The position numbers and the translations under genes were made by a program. The notes beneath the pieces were generated by a model. That model had not been told where the DNA came from. It did not search any database and was given only the letters and a program-made list of their open reading frames with translations. From positions 252,501 through 316,500 of the forward strand of contig BROG01000071.1 of NCBI GenBank assembly GCA_030159075.1: DNA of 64,000 nt, read 5' to 3'. This DNA comes from Atrina japonica. Taxonomy: Eukaryota > Mollusca > Bivalvia > Pterioida > Pinnidae. Below are positions 23,597-35,340 of the stretch, piece by piece (position 1 is the stretch's first letter; the number at the start of each line of letters is the position of its first letter).

Positions 23597-23741
23597 AAAA
23601 AAATCTGTTATTGTTCATACACCCGGAAACAATGCAACGGAAGAGACAAAGAAGTTTGTATCTGATTTTTTACCAAGTGCTACAGCTGTTATAGTTATGA
23701 TAGATACACCAGCTAGAGGTGGTTTTCCTGTTGATCGTAGG
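23597..23741 (+). CDS. GTPase gene exon 6 (G3)
   Basis: Acceptor attattgcag, then a run of seven A. The conserved frame reads KKSVIVHTPGNNATEE and FLPSATAVIVMIDTPARGG. HTPG is the G3 motif (usually DTPG or DSPG), and the following hydrophobic strand and VINS-AGG-like turn are typical of fzo-like GTPases. Donor gtaagt after AGG (phase 0). From a phase 0 donor at 21122 the frame needs one base fewer in the A run. Confidence 0.75.
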
Positions 23742-24000
23742 GTAAGTTAGTAGGACACAATAGATACAGACCAAAACGAAGTGCCGTGCAACGTACTTAT
23801 TTCTATGAATGAAAAGTTTGTAATAAAACAAATGTTTTGAATGTAATACAATTTCGTTTTTTTTTGCTAATTACATACATATAAAGTGGAAAGTGTGTTT
23901 TTACTTTTCAACAATTACCTTTTTATTTAGATTTGTAACCAAGTATTACATATTTTAACCACATGTAAGAGTGACGGTTCATATAAATATAAATTTGTAG

Positions 24001-24183
24001 GCGAGAAGAATTAAAGAGTTGTCAGACAAAAGGGACCCAAAGAGTGTTTTCTTTGTTTACAACAAATGGGATTGTATACAGAAAGATGACAGGCAGCGTA
24101 TCCTAGAAGATAATGAATCCAAAATTATTGAACACTTTGGAACTTTTATAGACGAAAATGTTGTGACCATTGATGCAAAAATG
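24001..24183 (+). CDS. GTPase gene exon 7 (G4)
   Basis: Acceptor aatttgtag; 61 codons, phase 0 at both ends; donor gtgagc. It encodes ARRIKELSDKRDP, FFVYNKWDCIQKDD and FIDENVVTIDAKM. NKWD is the guanine-specificity motif N/TKxD at the end of a hydrophobic strand. All residues expected are present. Confidence 0.85.
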
Positions 24184-25047
24184 GTGAGCAAATCTCATTT
24201 ATTTCTGGATAAAGTATAGATCGTACATGTGTATTGTATTTTACTTCAAAACTGTGGGACATATGTATTGTAAGTAGTATAAAGTGATCCAATGTAAACA
24301 CATCATGGTTTCCTCATTAATTTTGCTCTTTGTCATGGATGTTCTCCAAAATGACGTCATGCTGTGAAACCATGCCCTTTTGAAGGTTCTCGTCCAATCA
24401 GAATGGAGAAAGTTGAAGTGACAATCGGATCGGAAATGTGGATCACGTGAAAAATAGTTCTAGGCTGAATAATAGAATTATAACATAAAAAAGTAAAATT
24501 TTACGTTCCCATGGCAGTACCTCAAATCTTGACCATTCAAAATCACAGTGTGGTGGTATTTCATATCTCTACATTGATCAGTACAGTAAGATTGGACCAC
24601 ATCCTTTAATGTATTGAATGCCTCACTTCAAGGGAATGATTTCATTTTAACCAGATACGTGCTTAGTCTCTTTTTTTTAATATATTATTAAGAAATCAAT
24701 AAAAACAGAAATAAATAAGAAAAAGGGAGATAACTCATCCAAAGTACACGAAAAGTAGTAACGTCATAAAATATACACAAAAAGTTTTCATGCCTAAAAC
24801 CACACAAAACATACGTTAAAACTCGAGACTTCCTCTAATACGAGAAAAAAGTCCGAGAACTTCCGGAGAAAGTATATAGGAGGATTTTTACCCATGATTT
24901 TACCAAAAAGTAACTTGAAATCAAAGCAGAATTTCAGCTTAACACACATGTACATGTATTTTGTAATAATAACATCAGACTTACTACTATATATACTACT
25001 TAAACGCATAATTTTATACAGATTATGTTAAATTAACTTTTTAACAG

Positions 25048-25163
25048 GCTACAAGAAAAGTTGGTGAGAAGATATTCTTCAGTCGAAATTTCAGAAGATT
25101 ACTGGATGGGTTATCACAACTAATAGGGACAGCATACACAACATCAGTGTTGAGCCATTCTTT
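25048..25163 (+). CDS. GTPase gene exon 8
   Basis: Acceptor ttttaacag. It encodes ATRKVGEKIFFSRNFRRLLD and LSQLIGTAYT. The F--L-DGL pattern is the last helix of the G domain leading into the stalk. I chose the donor gtacgt at 25164, which leaves two bases (TT). These join the single leading base of the exon at 33532 to make Phe. Reading through instead gives a stop four codons later. Confidence 0.7.
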
Positions 25164-25169
25164 GTACGT

Positions 25170-25630
25170 CCTTTAAGTTAAAATCACAATTTTTATACAG
25201 CAGTGTAGTAGCGTATAAAAGTATATAGTTAGTTTTTCAATTTCAAGCAATTTCATTCGCTGGAAAGTTGAGTGTACATACCATAAACCCAGTTTTGTGA
25301 ATAAGCCACGCCCACAGCGAAGTGACGCCTTCATCCTGCCAAAACAAATTAAGGAATTGACTCTTATAATTCTGGCATTTTCCAACTTCAAAACTGCTGA
25401 TAACTTATTAAGAACAGTTAGTTATCTGCCCATGTTGTTTTATGTCCCTCGCCAAAACTGATTTCAAAGCACTTCTTCATGGCGATGATTTCGTATACAC
25501 AGGCAACGTGCTTATTGCGTGCCCCAGCAACTTTGGAAAGGTTTTTTAAAAATATTTCGCAAGAATTTCGTCTCATGGAAACACTATCCATATAGTCATC
25601 ATACTACGGTGACATGGAGATGATATGAAA
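25170..25630. other. intron sequence
   Basis: Nothing recognisable. Confidence 0.4.
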
Positions 25631-25639
25631 TAAAAATAT

Positions 25640-25770
25640 TTCTATTACGTGCACACATCATAGCTACTGTGTGCGCACGTACTAGTATTATGTGCGCACA
25701 TAATACATTTTACGTGCTCACGTAACAACTATTATGTGAGCATGTAGTAGCTAAGCCAACCATATGGAGC
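25640..25770. repeat. alternating palindromic repeat (acgtgcgcacgt type)
   Basis: A series of 12-16 bp palindromes at intervals of about 24-30 bp: ttacgtgcacac, tgtgcgcacgta, tatgtgcgcacata, ttacgtgctcacgtaa and tatgtgagcatgta. Each differs from its neighbour by one or two bases. Confidence 0.75.
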
Positions 25771-27445
25771 GTATCAAATATATTGACAGTTGGAAGCTGT
25801 ATATTTGCGAAAAGTGTCCTTACTCTGTGTAATTTTGTTTTAATAGACATAACATGACCACGTACTTTGTGACTTCTTAGACGTTGACAAAGATTGTTGA
25901 GGAGTGCAAGGATCGACAACTCTTTGTAAGGTATTGCTATTTCGTGCAGATCAAAAGTACTGAGAAATCCAGCATATTTTGAATTATGGGAACTGACAGA
26001 TAAGTTTACAGGGTAATCCTGTTTATTTGGAATTATGTGTTAGACGTTTCTATTAGCTTAAGACACATACACAGACCTTTGGGAGTATTTGATTGAGACC
26101 CGCAATCTCGCCAAATATTGATGCAGTTTTAACTTTATTTTGAAGGAATTTATGAATCAATCGATTACTCTAGACTTGAAATCGACACATATGGTAAATC
26201 CGTATCCAAGACCCAAATACTGATCGATTCCATTGTTATTTAAAAATAATATTGACCTATTTGATGCCAATACTGTCTTTAGTTCCAATACAGAACATAA
26301 TTCCAATGTATATTTTCATTAGTTGTGAGCGGCAATATTTCTCCAGCGGGGGGGTGGGGTCGATTTTTGCCCATCTTTCAGAAATTATTTACAATTTGGA
26401 AGCCTTCAGCTACCAGACACGAAACTACACCTGTTAATCCGCTATAGTACAGTTCAATCTAAAACAGTTTTGAATAAAATTTTCTCATAGAAATATAAAT
26501 ACCTGTGTAAAATGACTATGCCAAGATGATAAAACGAAAATTATCCAAACTGTGTCGCCTTAAAATCGTCCAATTTCGTAACTGGCGGACGAATACACCA
26601 TAACGTTCAAAACAAATATGACGGGTTAGAAATATTAGCGACGTCCGAGGGCAGTTTATGACAAAAGATTGCTGACGTAATATGCAAAGCAACCGGAAGA
26701 TGGCTTTTTCCAAAAGGTAACCTCCGATACAACATGAAATGAACGTTTATATCGCAGATTCAATAGTTTTCTCAAAATTCATCTTGATACATTCTATTTG
26801 TATTTCTGAAATAAATAATGCAAACTATAATCCCTTGACACGAAAAATACAGAATAGGCGTTCTTGTATTATATATACTGGAGCGGTTTTTCTCGATGAC
26901 ATAAGGGGCATGTCCAACATCCCGCAGCGGCAAAATACAAATTAAACTAGAGATACGATGACAAAATGATACACATAGGGACTTATAAATATTTTGATTT
27001 GATACACCTAAAAATAACATTGAAATATTAGCCGACTTTCAAACTAGTAATCATAGACTACAAATTGAAACAGGCAGATTGATAAATAGGCCTACTCCTA
27101 AACATTAAAAGACTAATTTATATGTCTGCCAGTCTGGGGATGGAATTGGAGAATGATATTGATAAGCGAAATTATAGGCCTTTATTTTTATAATCTTAAA
27201 CCATTTGAAAAAAAAATCTGTCATGAACAATGAATGAATATCTAGCTATATTTATTAATAATTAATAAGAGAGTTTTCTCTCCAGCTAAAATATGTACAT
27301 GTTGGCCTATATAGACCAAGATCTATAGGCCTAAATGAATCGACAAGGCTTCGATGTACTTTTTACGCTAGATCTATTTATATATATAAAACGATTGTTG
27401 TGTATTTTTCTTGGCCTATATTTTTGGTACAATGTAAGAATATAA
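25771..27445. other. intron sequence
   Basis: No gene or nameable repeat supported. A G-run lies at 26347-26358. Confidence 0.4.
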
Positions 27446-27449
27446 TGCA

Positions 27450-27630
27450 TTGCATAGGCGTTGGCAGCAAATTGAAAGGGGGGGGGGCTTAACCAACTTA
27501 AAACACACACATGCTAGATGCGTCTGGGAGCTAAGCACTAATGTTCAACACCTATGTCTATCTTTGCAAAAAAGTGAGGAGCTAAGCCCCACTAGTCCCC
27601 CTCCACGTTCCGTCGCCTATGCATAGACTT
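27450..27630. mobile_element. short palindromic MITE (cataggcg ends)
   Basis: Begins tgcataggcgttggcagc and ends gttccgtcgcctatgcat, giving inverted ends. The interior has gcaaattgaaagg, ggcttaaccaacttaaaaca and tatctttgcaaaaaagt. Fragments of the same family, split by ta repeats, lie at 61663-61765 and 61913-62010. This family is widespread in bivalve genomes. Confidence 0.8.
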
Positions 27631-27639
27631 GAGAATTAG

Positions 27640-28310
27640 GATACAATATTCCATTATTAATTGCCTCTATAATTGTCAACCGTCTGTCATCTGGATAGCC
27701 TGCAATTCTTTCTTGATTATAAATTACCCTGTATCAAACTTTGGTAATTAGATCTTTAGGTCTTGCCTTATCAAACAATTCATTTTAGTTTGAGGCATAG
27801 GGTGTACGTTTCATCAATGTCTTAATTATACAAACAGTATACAATAGCATATATAATTTACATTGTAATATAAATTTCGATGTCACATTAGTGATAAAAT
27901 AATAAAACAAATAAATAAAATAAAAATAAATGTCAGCAAAGTAGTCAATATTGTCCCTATGTCGACCATTATGCCACTAAAGTTAATTAAATGTCACCCT
28001 TTTTTTAATTTGAATCAAATTTCTCTGACGTTGTCCCAGTGTCGACAGTTGGTCATTAGGATATGGCATTTCCTTATTAATTGTAATCATGCCTTTTTGG
28101 TCGTTAGGATTAATGAAAATTTACCCCTTTAACCGGTATAGGCACTATATCGGTCATTAGGATACAAGACTCCAATTTTGTTTTGTTGCGACTTCGATTG
28201 TCGGTCATTAGGATAGCCTATAGTAAAAGCCACCTCATATGTATTTTTCGGTTACTTGTAAGCACTAACACCCATTTTTGTTGACTCTTTATCTCCTGCT
28301 GGTCATTGGA
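27640..28310. repeat. degenerate repeat with word ggtcattaggata
   Basis: The word or close variants occur near 28053, 28096, 28154, 28203 and 28298, at about 45-95 bp spacing, with weaker versions near 27650. It is an old, diverged minisatellite. Confidence 0.6.
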
Positions 28311-29609
28311 ATGAAATAAAAATATTCCTTTTCTATCATATCACTATGCTATTTTATCTATATCGACCGCCAGTCAGGACCTAGCCTAGGATACACAATA
28401 AATAGTATCCCAAGTCCTTATGTTGAAATCTTTGGAAATAGTTGACAGCTATGAAACCTTTAAAGTAATGATGGCAAAATACGTGTATGTTGTTGAAATA
28501 GACACCCATTTGATGTTCATTTTATATCAATTTTTACTTCTGTTTTATTCAAAGATTATACTGTAATCTGTAGATTTTATAACAAACAGGTGTTAATACA
28601 TCAGTCATGTGTAGATCACTAGGCCTATATATTATAACGTTTTTCTTTCAATGACCGTTAGTCGGTAGATTTTCAATTACACTGATTTCAAATAAAAAAT
28701 CTACTTTTATCGTGCAAAGAAAAAATAAATTACAGTGAGTCTCCAATCTAATTATAAACATAGAGATCTCAAATCTTTCATATCAAGTATTTTTTTAAAC
28801 GGAATCACAGGCACTCTGGCTTGTTTTGAACATTAAAAATCTGTTAAACCAAACAATAATCTATTTCAAATTCTCAATATCTGACAAATTGTTCATATAT
28901 ATTTTAAAGCGAAGTGTAATAGTAAACTTTAGACCCGTGATTGCCATGTTATTTCTGCAGGCGCCTTGTCGGGTATCACGTGACTTTGACGTAATAAAAA
29001 TCTGAAACCCGCGTCGGAATAGTCTAATATGAAGAAGGTCTATTAATTTGTTGATAGATCATTCCTGTCCCGTATTATTTACTTTAACAGGTGGTGGACA
29101 AAATATGTGTACATATTCTACTTCAAATATCAGTTTTTGGCTCTTAACTCCATTTATATAGACCACAGTACAGTGCTTATTACTCATTTGTTGAAACGCC
29201 TATCTCGATCCGCCATCGGCAAAATATAAACTTCATTTCAATCACAGTCCCCTTTGTTCGCACGACCAAATAACACATATCCCTATCTCGGTCATGAGAC
29301 AACCAACCGAAGACAGGATGTGAAACAGATCCTTAACATAACTTTCGATATTTTGACAGACATTGCAATTAATACAAAGTCATATATTTTGTGCATTTCC
29401 GAAATGTAAAGCTGCGGAGGGACTAGAGAATTAAGTTTCTCTTACTACTGATAAATATGGTCGTAGCTTTTGCTTACGGAATGCATTATATTAATTTTCA
29501 TATGAATTTACCTTTCGTCTTCAACGAATTACGTGTATTTATATTAACTAAGTCACAGAAATTTGAAATATGAAACATGACTGACACATAATTTTAAATC
29601 GTATCGTAG
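28311..29609. other. intron sequence
   Basis: No gene supported. The start of PLE copy 4 is somewhere before 29610, and its 5' boundary cannot be placed. Confidence 0.4.
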
Positions 29610-30605
29610 ACCCCTTTTCTTCTTTTTAACGATGTACTTTTCTTTAAACTTAAATTCACAAATAAAGGCATAGACGCTTTAAACATTGGCGATGTTCTAA
29701 ATCACAAAAAAGTTCAGTCCTGTATTCCACCATATTTTAAACTGAAGACCACGCCTTGCAATTCATATAGCTATACACCTAGCATCGCATCCAAACTATT
29801 CAATTACAAACAGGTTTTGCAGTGCCTAGACATCAACCATCTTCTACACAACACTGTCACATGTCCATGTGCTTTATCTCCTTTCAAATACAATACTATC
29901 GGGCATATCATTACCGGCGACGTTTCTATTGTTAAAAATGAAAGCCTAAAAAATCTTATTTTAAGGGGCCCTAAATACCGGGAAGCCTGTTCCTTTAATT
30001 GGCGTCAAAATTTCATTTTAGTTATGGATTCTGTCGAAGATTATACCAGACGATGGGCCAAACATGAAGACGTAGAACCAGACACTTTGTCTGAATGGCT
30101 GAAAGCCATACGATGGTTAATAAAATCTCGTATTCGAAAACTTAAAGGGACTATGAAAATACGTTATCCCTCTGTATTTAATGATCCAGAAGTAGTAACT
30201 GAACTGGATAGGTTACATGACCAATATGTACTGGTACCAGCAGACAAAGCCTCAAATAATATAGTTTTTATTTGTAAGGCACATTACTATAATTGTTTAT
30301 TAGAAGAACTTGGGTTTAATACGAATTCTGGAAATCCTACATACACACGTTGCTCACTTTCCAAGGACGAGATCCTTCAAAATCACGTGTCCGTATTACG
30401 CTCATTTGATATACCTACAACGGATACCGATTTCGAGCTACCACATTTATACTGGATACCTAAACTTCATAAAACCCCATATAAGCAAAGATACATAGCA
30501 GGATCCAGCAAATGTTCTACCAAACCTTTATCTTTACTCCTTACCAAGATATTGACAGCCATTAAGGAGAAACTTCAACAATACTGTGCAGTTGCTTATC
30601 CCTGA
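29610..30605 (+). pseudogene. reverse transcriptase N-terminal half (PLE copy 4)
   Basis: 331 open codons begin after an in-frame tag at 29607-29609. No convincing ATG is present at the start, so the true beginning is lost or upstream. LYWIPKLHK is the RT1-type block characteristic of PLE-like enzymes. The frame resumes directly after the TGA at 30606-30917. Confidence 0.8.
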
Positions 30606-31500
30606 AGCGGTGTAAATCAGATGTGGATACTTAACAATTCTAAACAGCTTTTAGAAAATTTGAAGGCACACAATTTTTCTCGAATTCACAGTATCAAAAC
30701 TTATGACTTCTCTACTCTTTACACTTCTATTCCACAAAAAAAGTTAAAGGAAATACTTTTCAGCATCATTGACAACTGCTTTTTCACTAAAGGTGGTACC
30801 CGAAAATTTAAATATCTAGTGATTGGCTATCAGGATACTTATTTCGTCAAACACTACTCTGATTCTACACTTAAATATACTGAAGTTGATAAAAAAAAAA
30901 CATGCTGGAATTTCTAATAGACAATATTTTTTCGGAGACGTGGTCTTTCAACTATCGGCATTCCTATGGGAACCAATTGTGCTCCTTTATTGGTCGACCT
31001 GTTCTTTTATTCATACGAAGCAGACTTCATTCAAAATCTGCTGAATCAAAAGAAGAAAAAGTTAGCGGTGTCCTTTAATTTGACATTTAGATATATCGAC
31101 GACGTTTTGTCAATTAATAATGACAAATTTCATACATATGTCAATGCGATATATCCCAGCGAACTATAAATTAAAGATACAACAGAATCAAGCACACACG
31201 CTTCATACTTTGACATTTTACTTAAAATAAACACAGACGGGAAATAAGCAACTAAGCTATACGATAAACGCGACGATTTCGGCTTTCCCGTCGTAAATTT
31301 TCCACATTTAATTAGTAATATCCCCCAGTCACCCGCATATGGAGTTTATATTTCACAAATGATCCGATATGCCAGGGCGTGCACAACATATGAAGATTTC
31401 ATATACAGAGGTAAACTACTCACTGACAAATTATTGACATAGGGATATCGAAAACCGCGTTTAATGTCAACGTTCCGCAAATTTTACGGTCGGTATGATA
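30606..31500 (+). pseudogene. reverse transcriptase C-terminal half (PLE copy 4)
   Basis: Continues VNQMWILNNSKQLLENLK and FSTLYTSIPQKKLKEILF in frame with the upstream half up to 30917. It then shifts and resumes at 30966 with the palm motifs. Catalytic YIDD is intact. Several lesions follow before the KFYGRYDS-type end at about 31500. Confidence 0.75.
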
Positions 31501-31790
31501 GTCTTGTTTGCGAGTACTCTGTTTCACTAAATGAAATGTTGAGTTGCCTTTTCGTTGGCGGTTGTTGAGACGTCTGTACCAAATATGACGAGGATACACT
31601 CCTCACTTGTTTCGTTGGACTTGACTGTGGACTCACGGCGGGTGTGACCGGTCGACAGGGGATGCTTACTCCTCCATGGCACCTGATCCCACCTCTTGGT
31701 TTCCAGAGGTCCGTGTTTTTCCATTTTTACCGGATTTGTATCTGTGTTCTGGACATTCTATTGATTTATAGTTTGGAATCTGAGATTTTT

Positions 31791-33531
31791 ATATATTTAA
31801 AATGCTGAAACCGCAGCAGATATATTTCTGTTTTTCAAAACAATTTGCAAATCGGTTTACAAATAAAATTTCCTTTGTCTCATTATGATTGAGCAGTACA
31901 TTTACTTGTAATTTCATTCAAGTTGTATTTATATTGTTATCATAGCCTACATACAAACTACGGTTTTATTATTCAGCCTAGATTTTAAATGAAATTTCAC
32001 TATTATGAATGTCACCCAGTCAAATTTGCGGAGTGATGTCTTGTTGTAAATTTTATACTCGCTGCTGGTAAATTCAAAATTTATAAACTGATAGAAGGAA
32101 AGAATGATATTTAGTCCGAGTTTGCTTAAATTTTGTGTACCTGTTTGCGTATGAGTGTCATACAGTGTTGACACACTGAATAAAACGATTATGCGACTGT
32201 TTTTATCTAAATTTGGTATTCACGCACATTTTCTTCAACACCCATTCCCTCTGAAACTTGAAGATTCGCGGCACAAAAATTTCATAACCCCTAAAATACC
32301 TATAAAATATCAAGTCAATACCCCTAAAATACCTGTAAAATATCGAGTCAATCGTAATAGACCATTCATTTTTATACCAAAGGAACCTATTTGATTTTAA
32401 TCTCCTTTTGAGGATATACGTACTATGGAAATTTTAAGCTATTAAACTCTGATAAATCTTTAGATGTTTTAATTACATCACAAAAAGTTTTATTGTTGAT
32501 ACCATCTGATAAACCTACGTAGAGGATATTTGCCAATATTTTATTCCATCGCATGAGGCAAAGAAATGATTTTTAACTCGAATCCTGATGCTACGCATTC
32601 GTCTTAAATATATATTCATCTGCATCACAGATGAAATAAAAGTGTCATCTATATATTTTTTATTTTTCTCATAAAACAAGAAATGTTGTCCCATAAATTA
32701 AAATGTACGGTGTACATGTATTTCGATTGACGGAGTGAAATAACAATTTACATTGATTTTGCATAATGTGTGATAATTAACTATTAAGAATAATTAATTT
32801 ATTGAATTGATGAATCCTTATATTTCACTAAATGTAATACATGTAAATTCCGATGTTTTTCTCACCACCTTACGATTGCCTCTTACGTTGAAGTTGATAG
32901 ATTGAGTTACGCTTGCACTGGTACATAACAAATTCTTGGCCGAATTTCTGCTTGATTTTGGGTTACTTTTTGTGTTAAACCAGGTAACTTAAAACCTGAC
33001 CGGTATTGAAAAAATCCTTATAATTAACCTTACATGTATATTAATGCAAAGGTAAACTTTATTTACAGAAATAGTTATGTGTGAAACAAACAACATACAA
33101 AATACTGACAGTGCACGGGACTTACATTGTAGCTACTCCCATCACTCCGTAACTTAAATTTAATGAGAAAAGAAGTTCATAGATTTGCTAAGGTGTTTTT
33201 TGCCGTCAAAATATCGAAAGTTACTTTAGGGATGATTTTCACATCCTCTCTTCGGTCGGTTGTCTCATTACCGAGATAGAGATATTTGTTACTTGCAAGC
33301 TGCACACGGGAGATGATGTTAAATTTTTGGCATACTAGTGAACAAAGTGGGACTTTTATCGAAATAAACTTTATTGCCAATGACGGATCGAGATAGGCGT
33401 TTCAACAAGTGAGCAACAAGCACTGTACTGTGGTCTATTCAAATGGAATTAAGATCCGAAAACTGAGATTTGAAGTATGTACACATGTTTTGTCCACGAT
33501 TCACATCATAAGTATCTTTTTTTTATTCAAG
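31791..33531. other. intron sequence with a 33 bp tandem pair
   Basis: cccctaaaatacctataaaa and cccctaaaatacctgtaaaa (32287-32350) form a two-unit tandem repeat. Nothing else is recognised. Confidence 0.5.
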
Positions 33532-33667
33532 TTGGATTTCCTGCTTTACCCACGAACTTCAAAGTTTTTTGGAAATTGCACGTCCAGGAAGAAGTATAGA
33601 AGGGCGCAAGAAAATGGAAAAACAATACAGACAAAAAACAGACAACATTATCAAGGAAGCTGGAGAA
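33532..33667 (+). CDS. GTPase gene exon 9
   Basis: Acceptor ttttttttattcaag; one base completes the Phe codon from exon 8, then 45 codons read WISCFTHELQSFLEIARPG and KKMEKQYRQKTDNIIKEAGE. Donor gtacgt at 33668, phase 0. The basic, heptad-like sequence fits the stalk helix that follows a dynamin-like G domain. The longer frame in another phase is a shadow. Confidence 0.75.
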
Positions 33668-34596
33668 GTACGTGTGTAATTTACATGTATCCTTATCCGG
33701 TGTTATTGAGTGAGAGTTCCCCTATAGCAAGATTTTCCCCGGCGATCCTACTCTAGAGTAAGCCTCCACCCAATGTAGGAAGTCCTACTTTAGAGCCAGT
33801 CTCCCCCGTGTAATTTTGGGTGAGACTTCCCCTAGAGGGAGTTTCACTCTACAGTCAGCCCTTTCCCTTACGTTGACTGTCATGTTCTCTAGAGAATCTT
33901 CTCAGATTATATGGGCTACCCTCATCAAACGTTTTCGAACTTCATGTAAATGAAACATATAATTCTTAAAGGCATACAAGCTGTCAAAATGAAAATTTTG
34001 TTTGTATACAAACAAAATGTTCTTGATAAATCCTGGATTTCAAAATAAAATTGTTGTGAAAGTTGTGAAAACAATTCGAATGTGAACAATATCCAAGTTA
34101 ATATTGGATATTCTTACATGTATTAAAGGGATATCAGTCATTGGCAAATTTCATTATTTCTTGACAGTTTATGCATTTGTGCATTTTTCCTCGAAGTTTA
34201 AGAGATGAAATTCTATGTAAAACATGCAATGACATTTCTTTATACTTTATGCAAATGACTGCAGATCGTAAAATGTCAATGAATAATTACTTTAAATTTC
34301 ATTATTGATTGATACCAATAGATGAAATAAGACTCACTTTAGGGGATGACCACAGAGTGAAATTTGGCTTTGGGGAAAGCCTCACTCTATAACTAGCTGT
34401 AGAGTTATACTTCCCCTGGAGGCGGTCCAGCTCTGTAGCTATGGTTTAATATATAACTGATGATAAATTCTGAGAAAAAAAAATTATTTAGCGCTTAATA
34501 GGTTTTAAATAAGTCCAAATCGTGTAAATACACATTTATTAAATTGTTGAATGACTTTGTTAAATAACATCAGATTTTGTTTGATACTTTTTTCAG
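33668..34596. other. intron with degenerate ttcccctagag repeats
   Basis: Words such as gagacttcccctagaggg, actctagagtaagcc and gtgaaatttggctttgggg recur between 33710-33870 and 34340-34445 on both strands, an old, partly inverted minisatellite. Confidence 0.5.
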
Positions 34597-35340
34597 AAAT
34601 GCAAGGAAATAGCAGATTATATTGAGAAAACACATGAAAATGAAGCCAAAAAGCTGCTTGCTCATCTCAAGTCACCAGAAACGATATCTCGTATCCTCGG
34701 TGATGAGCGTATCTATTCTAAATGGACGTTTTTTCCAAAACGTATTATCAAATCTATAGTGACGAATGAAATAAATGATTGGCTAAAAGAAGATAACGCG
34801 ATACACTGCTTAAAAGAATACGTTTCAGAGGAAGTAAACACATTTGCTTCAGAAATAGAAGAGACTTACAGTATACACGGTGATATGCATTATAAAAAGG
34901 ACTCGCTTCTTCCTGTGCTATTCAACAGTACAAATGCATATCTTGCAGCGACAGTTATATCTGTTTTTGCTGCTCGACATTTTCGACCTCTAATAGTAGT
35001 GCCATTATTTATACAAGTTGGTGCTATAGTTAATGAGATAAAATTGAACAAAAAACAGGTCGAAAATTATACGGAAGAATTTATTGAATCATTTACTTTG
35101 GATAAATTGACTGAAATGACAAAGCAGCCATATGATCAGATTAAAGACGCAGTCGAATTTTACTTAGAAAAAGAAATACCCGGAAAACTATCATCGGTGG
35201 CACAATTAGCAGAAGCAATGGCTACAAGAGAAGAAGAAATCAACATAAACGTTGCCACGGTCCAAAATCTAACCGAAGAACTGGCAAAAAAGGTAGATTA
35301 TTTCGTTCAGCTGATACAATCCCGAGCAAGTTCTACTTAA
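34597..35340 (+). CDS. GTPase gene exon 10 (terminal)
   Basis: Acceptor ttttttcag; 247 codons and TAA at 35338. It starts KCKEIADYIEKTHENEAKKL and continues with amphipathic helices. About residues 111-145 form a hydrophobic stretch (YLAATVISVFAA, LIVVPLFIQVGAIV) broken by RHFRP, which could be a paired membrane insertion as in fzo or bacterial dynamin-like proteins. A final coiled-coil part ends TEELAKKVDYFVQLIQ. Phase 0 fits exon 9. No clear AATAAA follows closely. Confidence 0.85.
   Translation, partial: KCKEIADYIEKTHENEAKKLLAHLKSPETISRILGDERIYSKWTFFPKRIIKSIVTNEINDWLKEDNAIHCLKEYVSEEVNTFASEIEETYSIHGDMHYKKDSLLPVLFNSTNAYLAATVISVFAARHFRPLIVVPLFIQVGAIVNEIKLNKKQVENYTEEFIESFTLDKLTEMTKQPYDQIKDAVEFYLEKEIPGKLSSVAQLAEAMATREEEININVATVQNLTEELAKKVDYFVQLIQSRASST

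Larger units (their letters stand above)
29610..31790 (+). mobile_element. PLE copy 4, longest copy
   Basis: Open from 29610 to 30602, then broken. The order is: N-terminal region with VQSCIPPYFKLK and GHIITGDVSIV, a helical linker (RWAKHEDVEPDTLSEW), VLVPADKASNNIVF, the first palm block LYWIPKLHKTPYKQRYIAGS, SKCSTKPLSLLLTK, GVNQMWIL, FSTLYTSIP, then MGTNCAPLLVDLFF and RYIDDVL (30966-31169), and the 3' region to a tail near 31790. Lesions: a TGA at 30603-30605 where other copies have AGA; a frameshift at about 30900-30960 that also deletes part of the palm; a stop at 31168-31170; and another near 31245. No endonuclease domain (GIY-YIG) is seen. The 5' start may lie in sequence I cannot distinguish from intron. 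Confidence 0.85.
9681..35340 (+). pseudogene. dynamin-superfamily (fzo/mitofusin-like) GTPase gene, probably disabled
   Basis: Ten exon blocks join with agreeing phases: 9681-9758, 10934-11104, 11935-12114, 20041-20143, 20849-21122, 23597-23741, 24001-24183, 25048-25163, 33532-33667 and 34597-35340. The order is an acidic N-terminal region, the G domain (KIDIAVIG then GAEGAGKK, CTKTI, HTPG, NKWD), a helical stalk, and a C-terminal part with a hydrophobic membrane segment followed by coiled coil. This layout fits dynamin-like GTPases of the fzo/mitofusin-like type that are numerous in bivalves. They hydrolyse GTP to remodel or tether membranes, and some invertebrate members are linked to immunity. 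The exon with the P-loop has two frameshifts and two stops, and the next exon needs a one-base shift at its A run. So either the gene is dead, an intact P-loop exon is missing, or the assembly has indel errors. Introns 3 and 8 (about 8 kb each) are packed with transposons. Confidence 0.75.

Noticed and set aside
34455..34490. CTGATGA followed by GAAAA as another hammerhead
   Set aside because: No stem I or stem III pairing can be formed around it.
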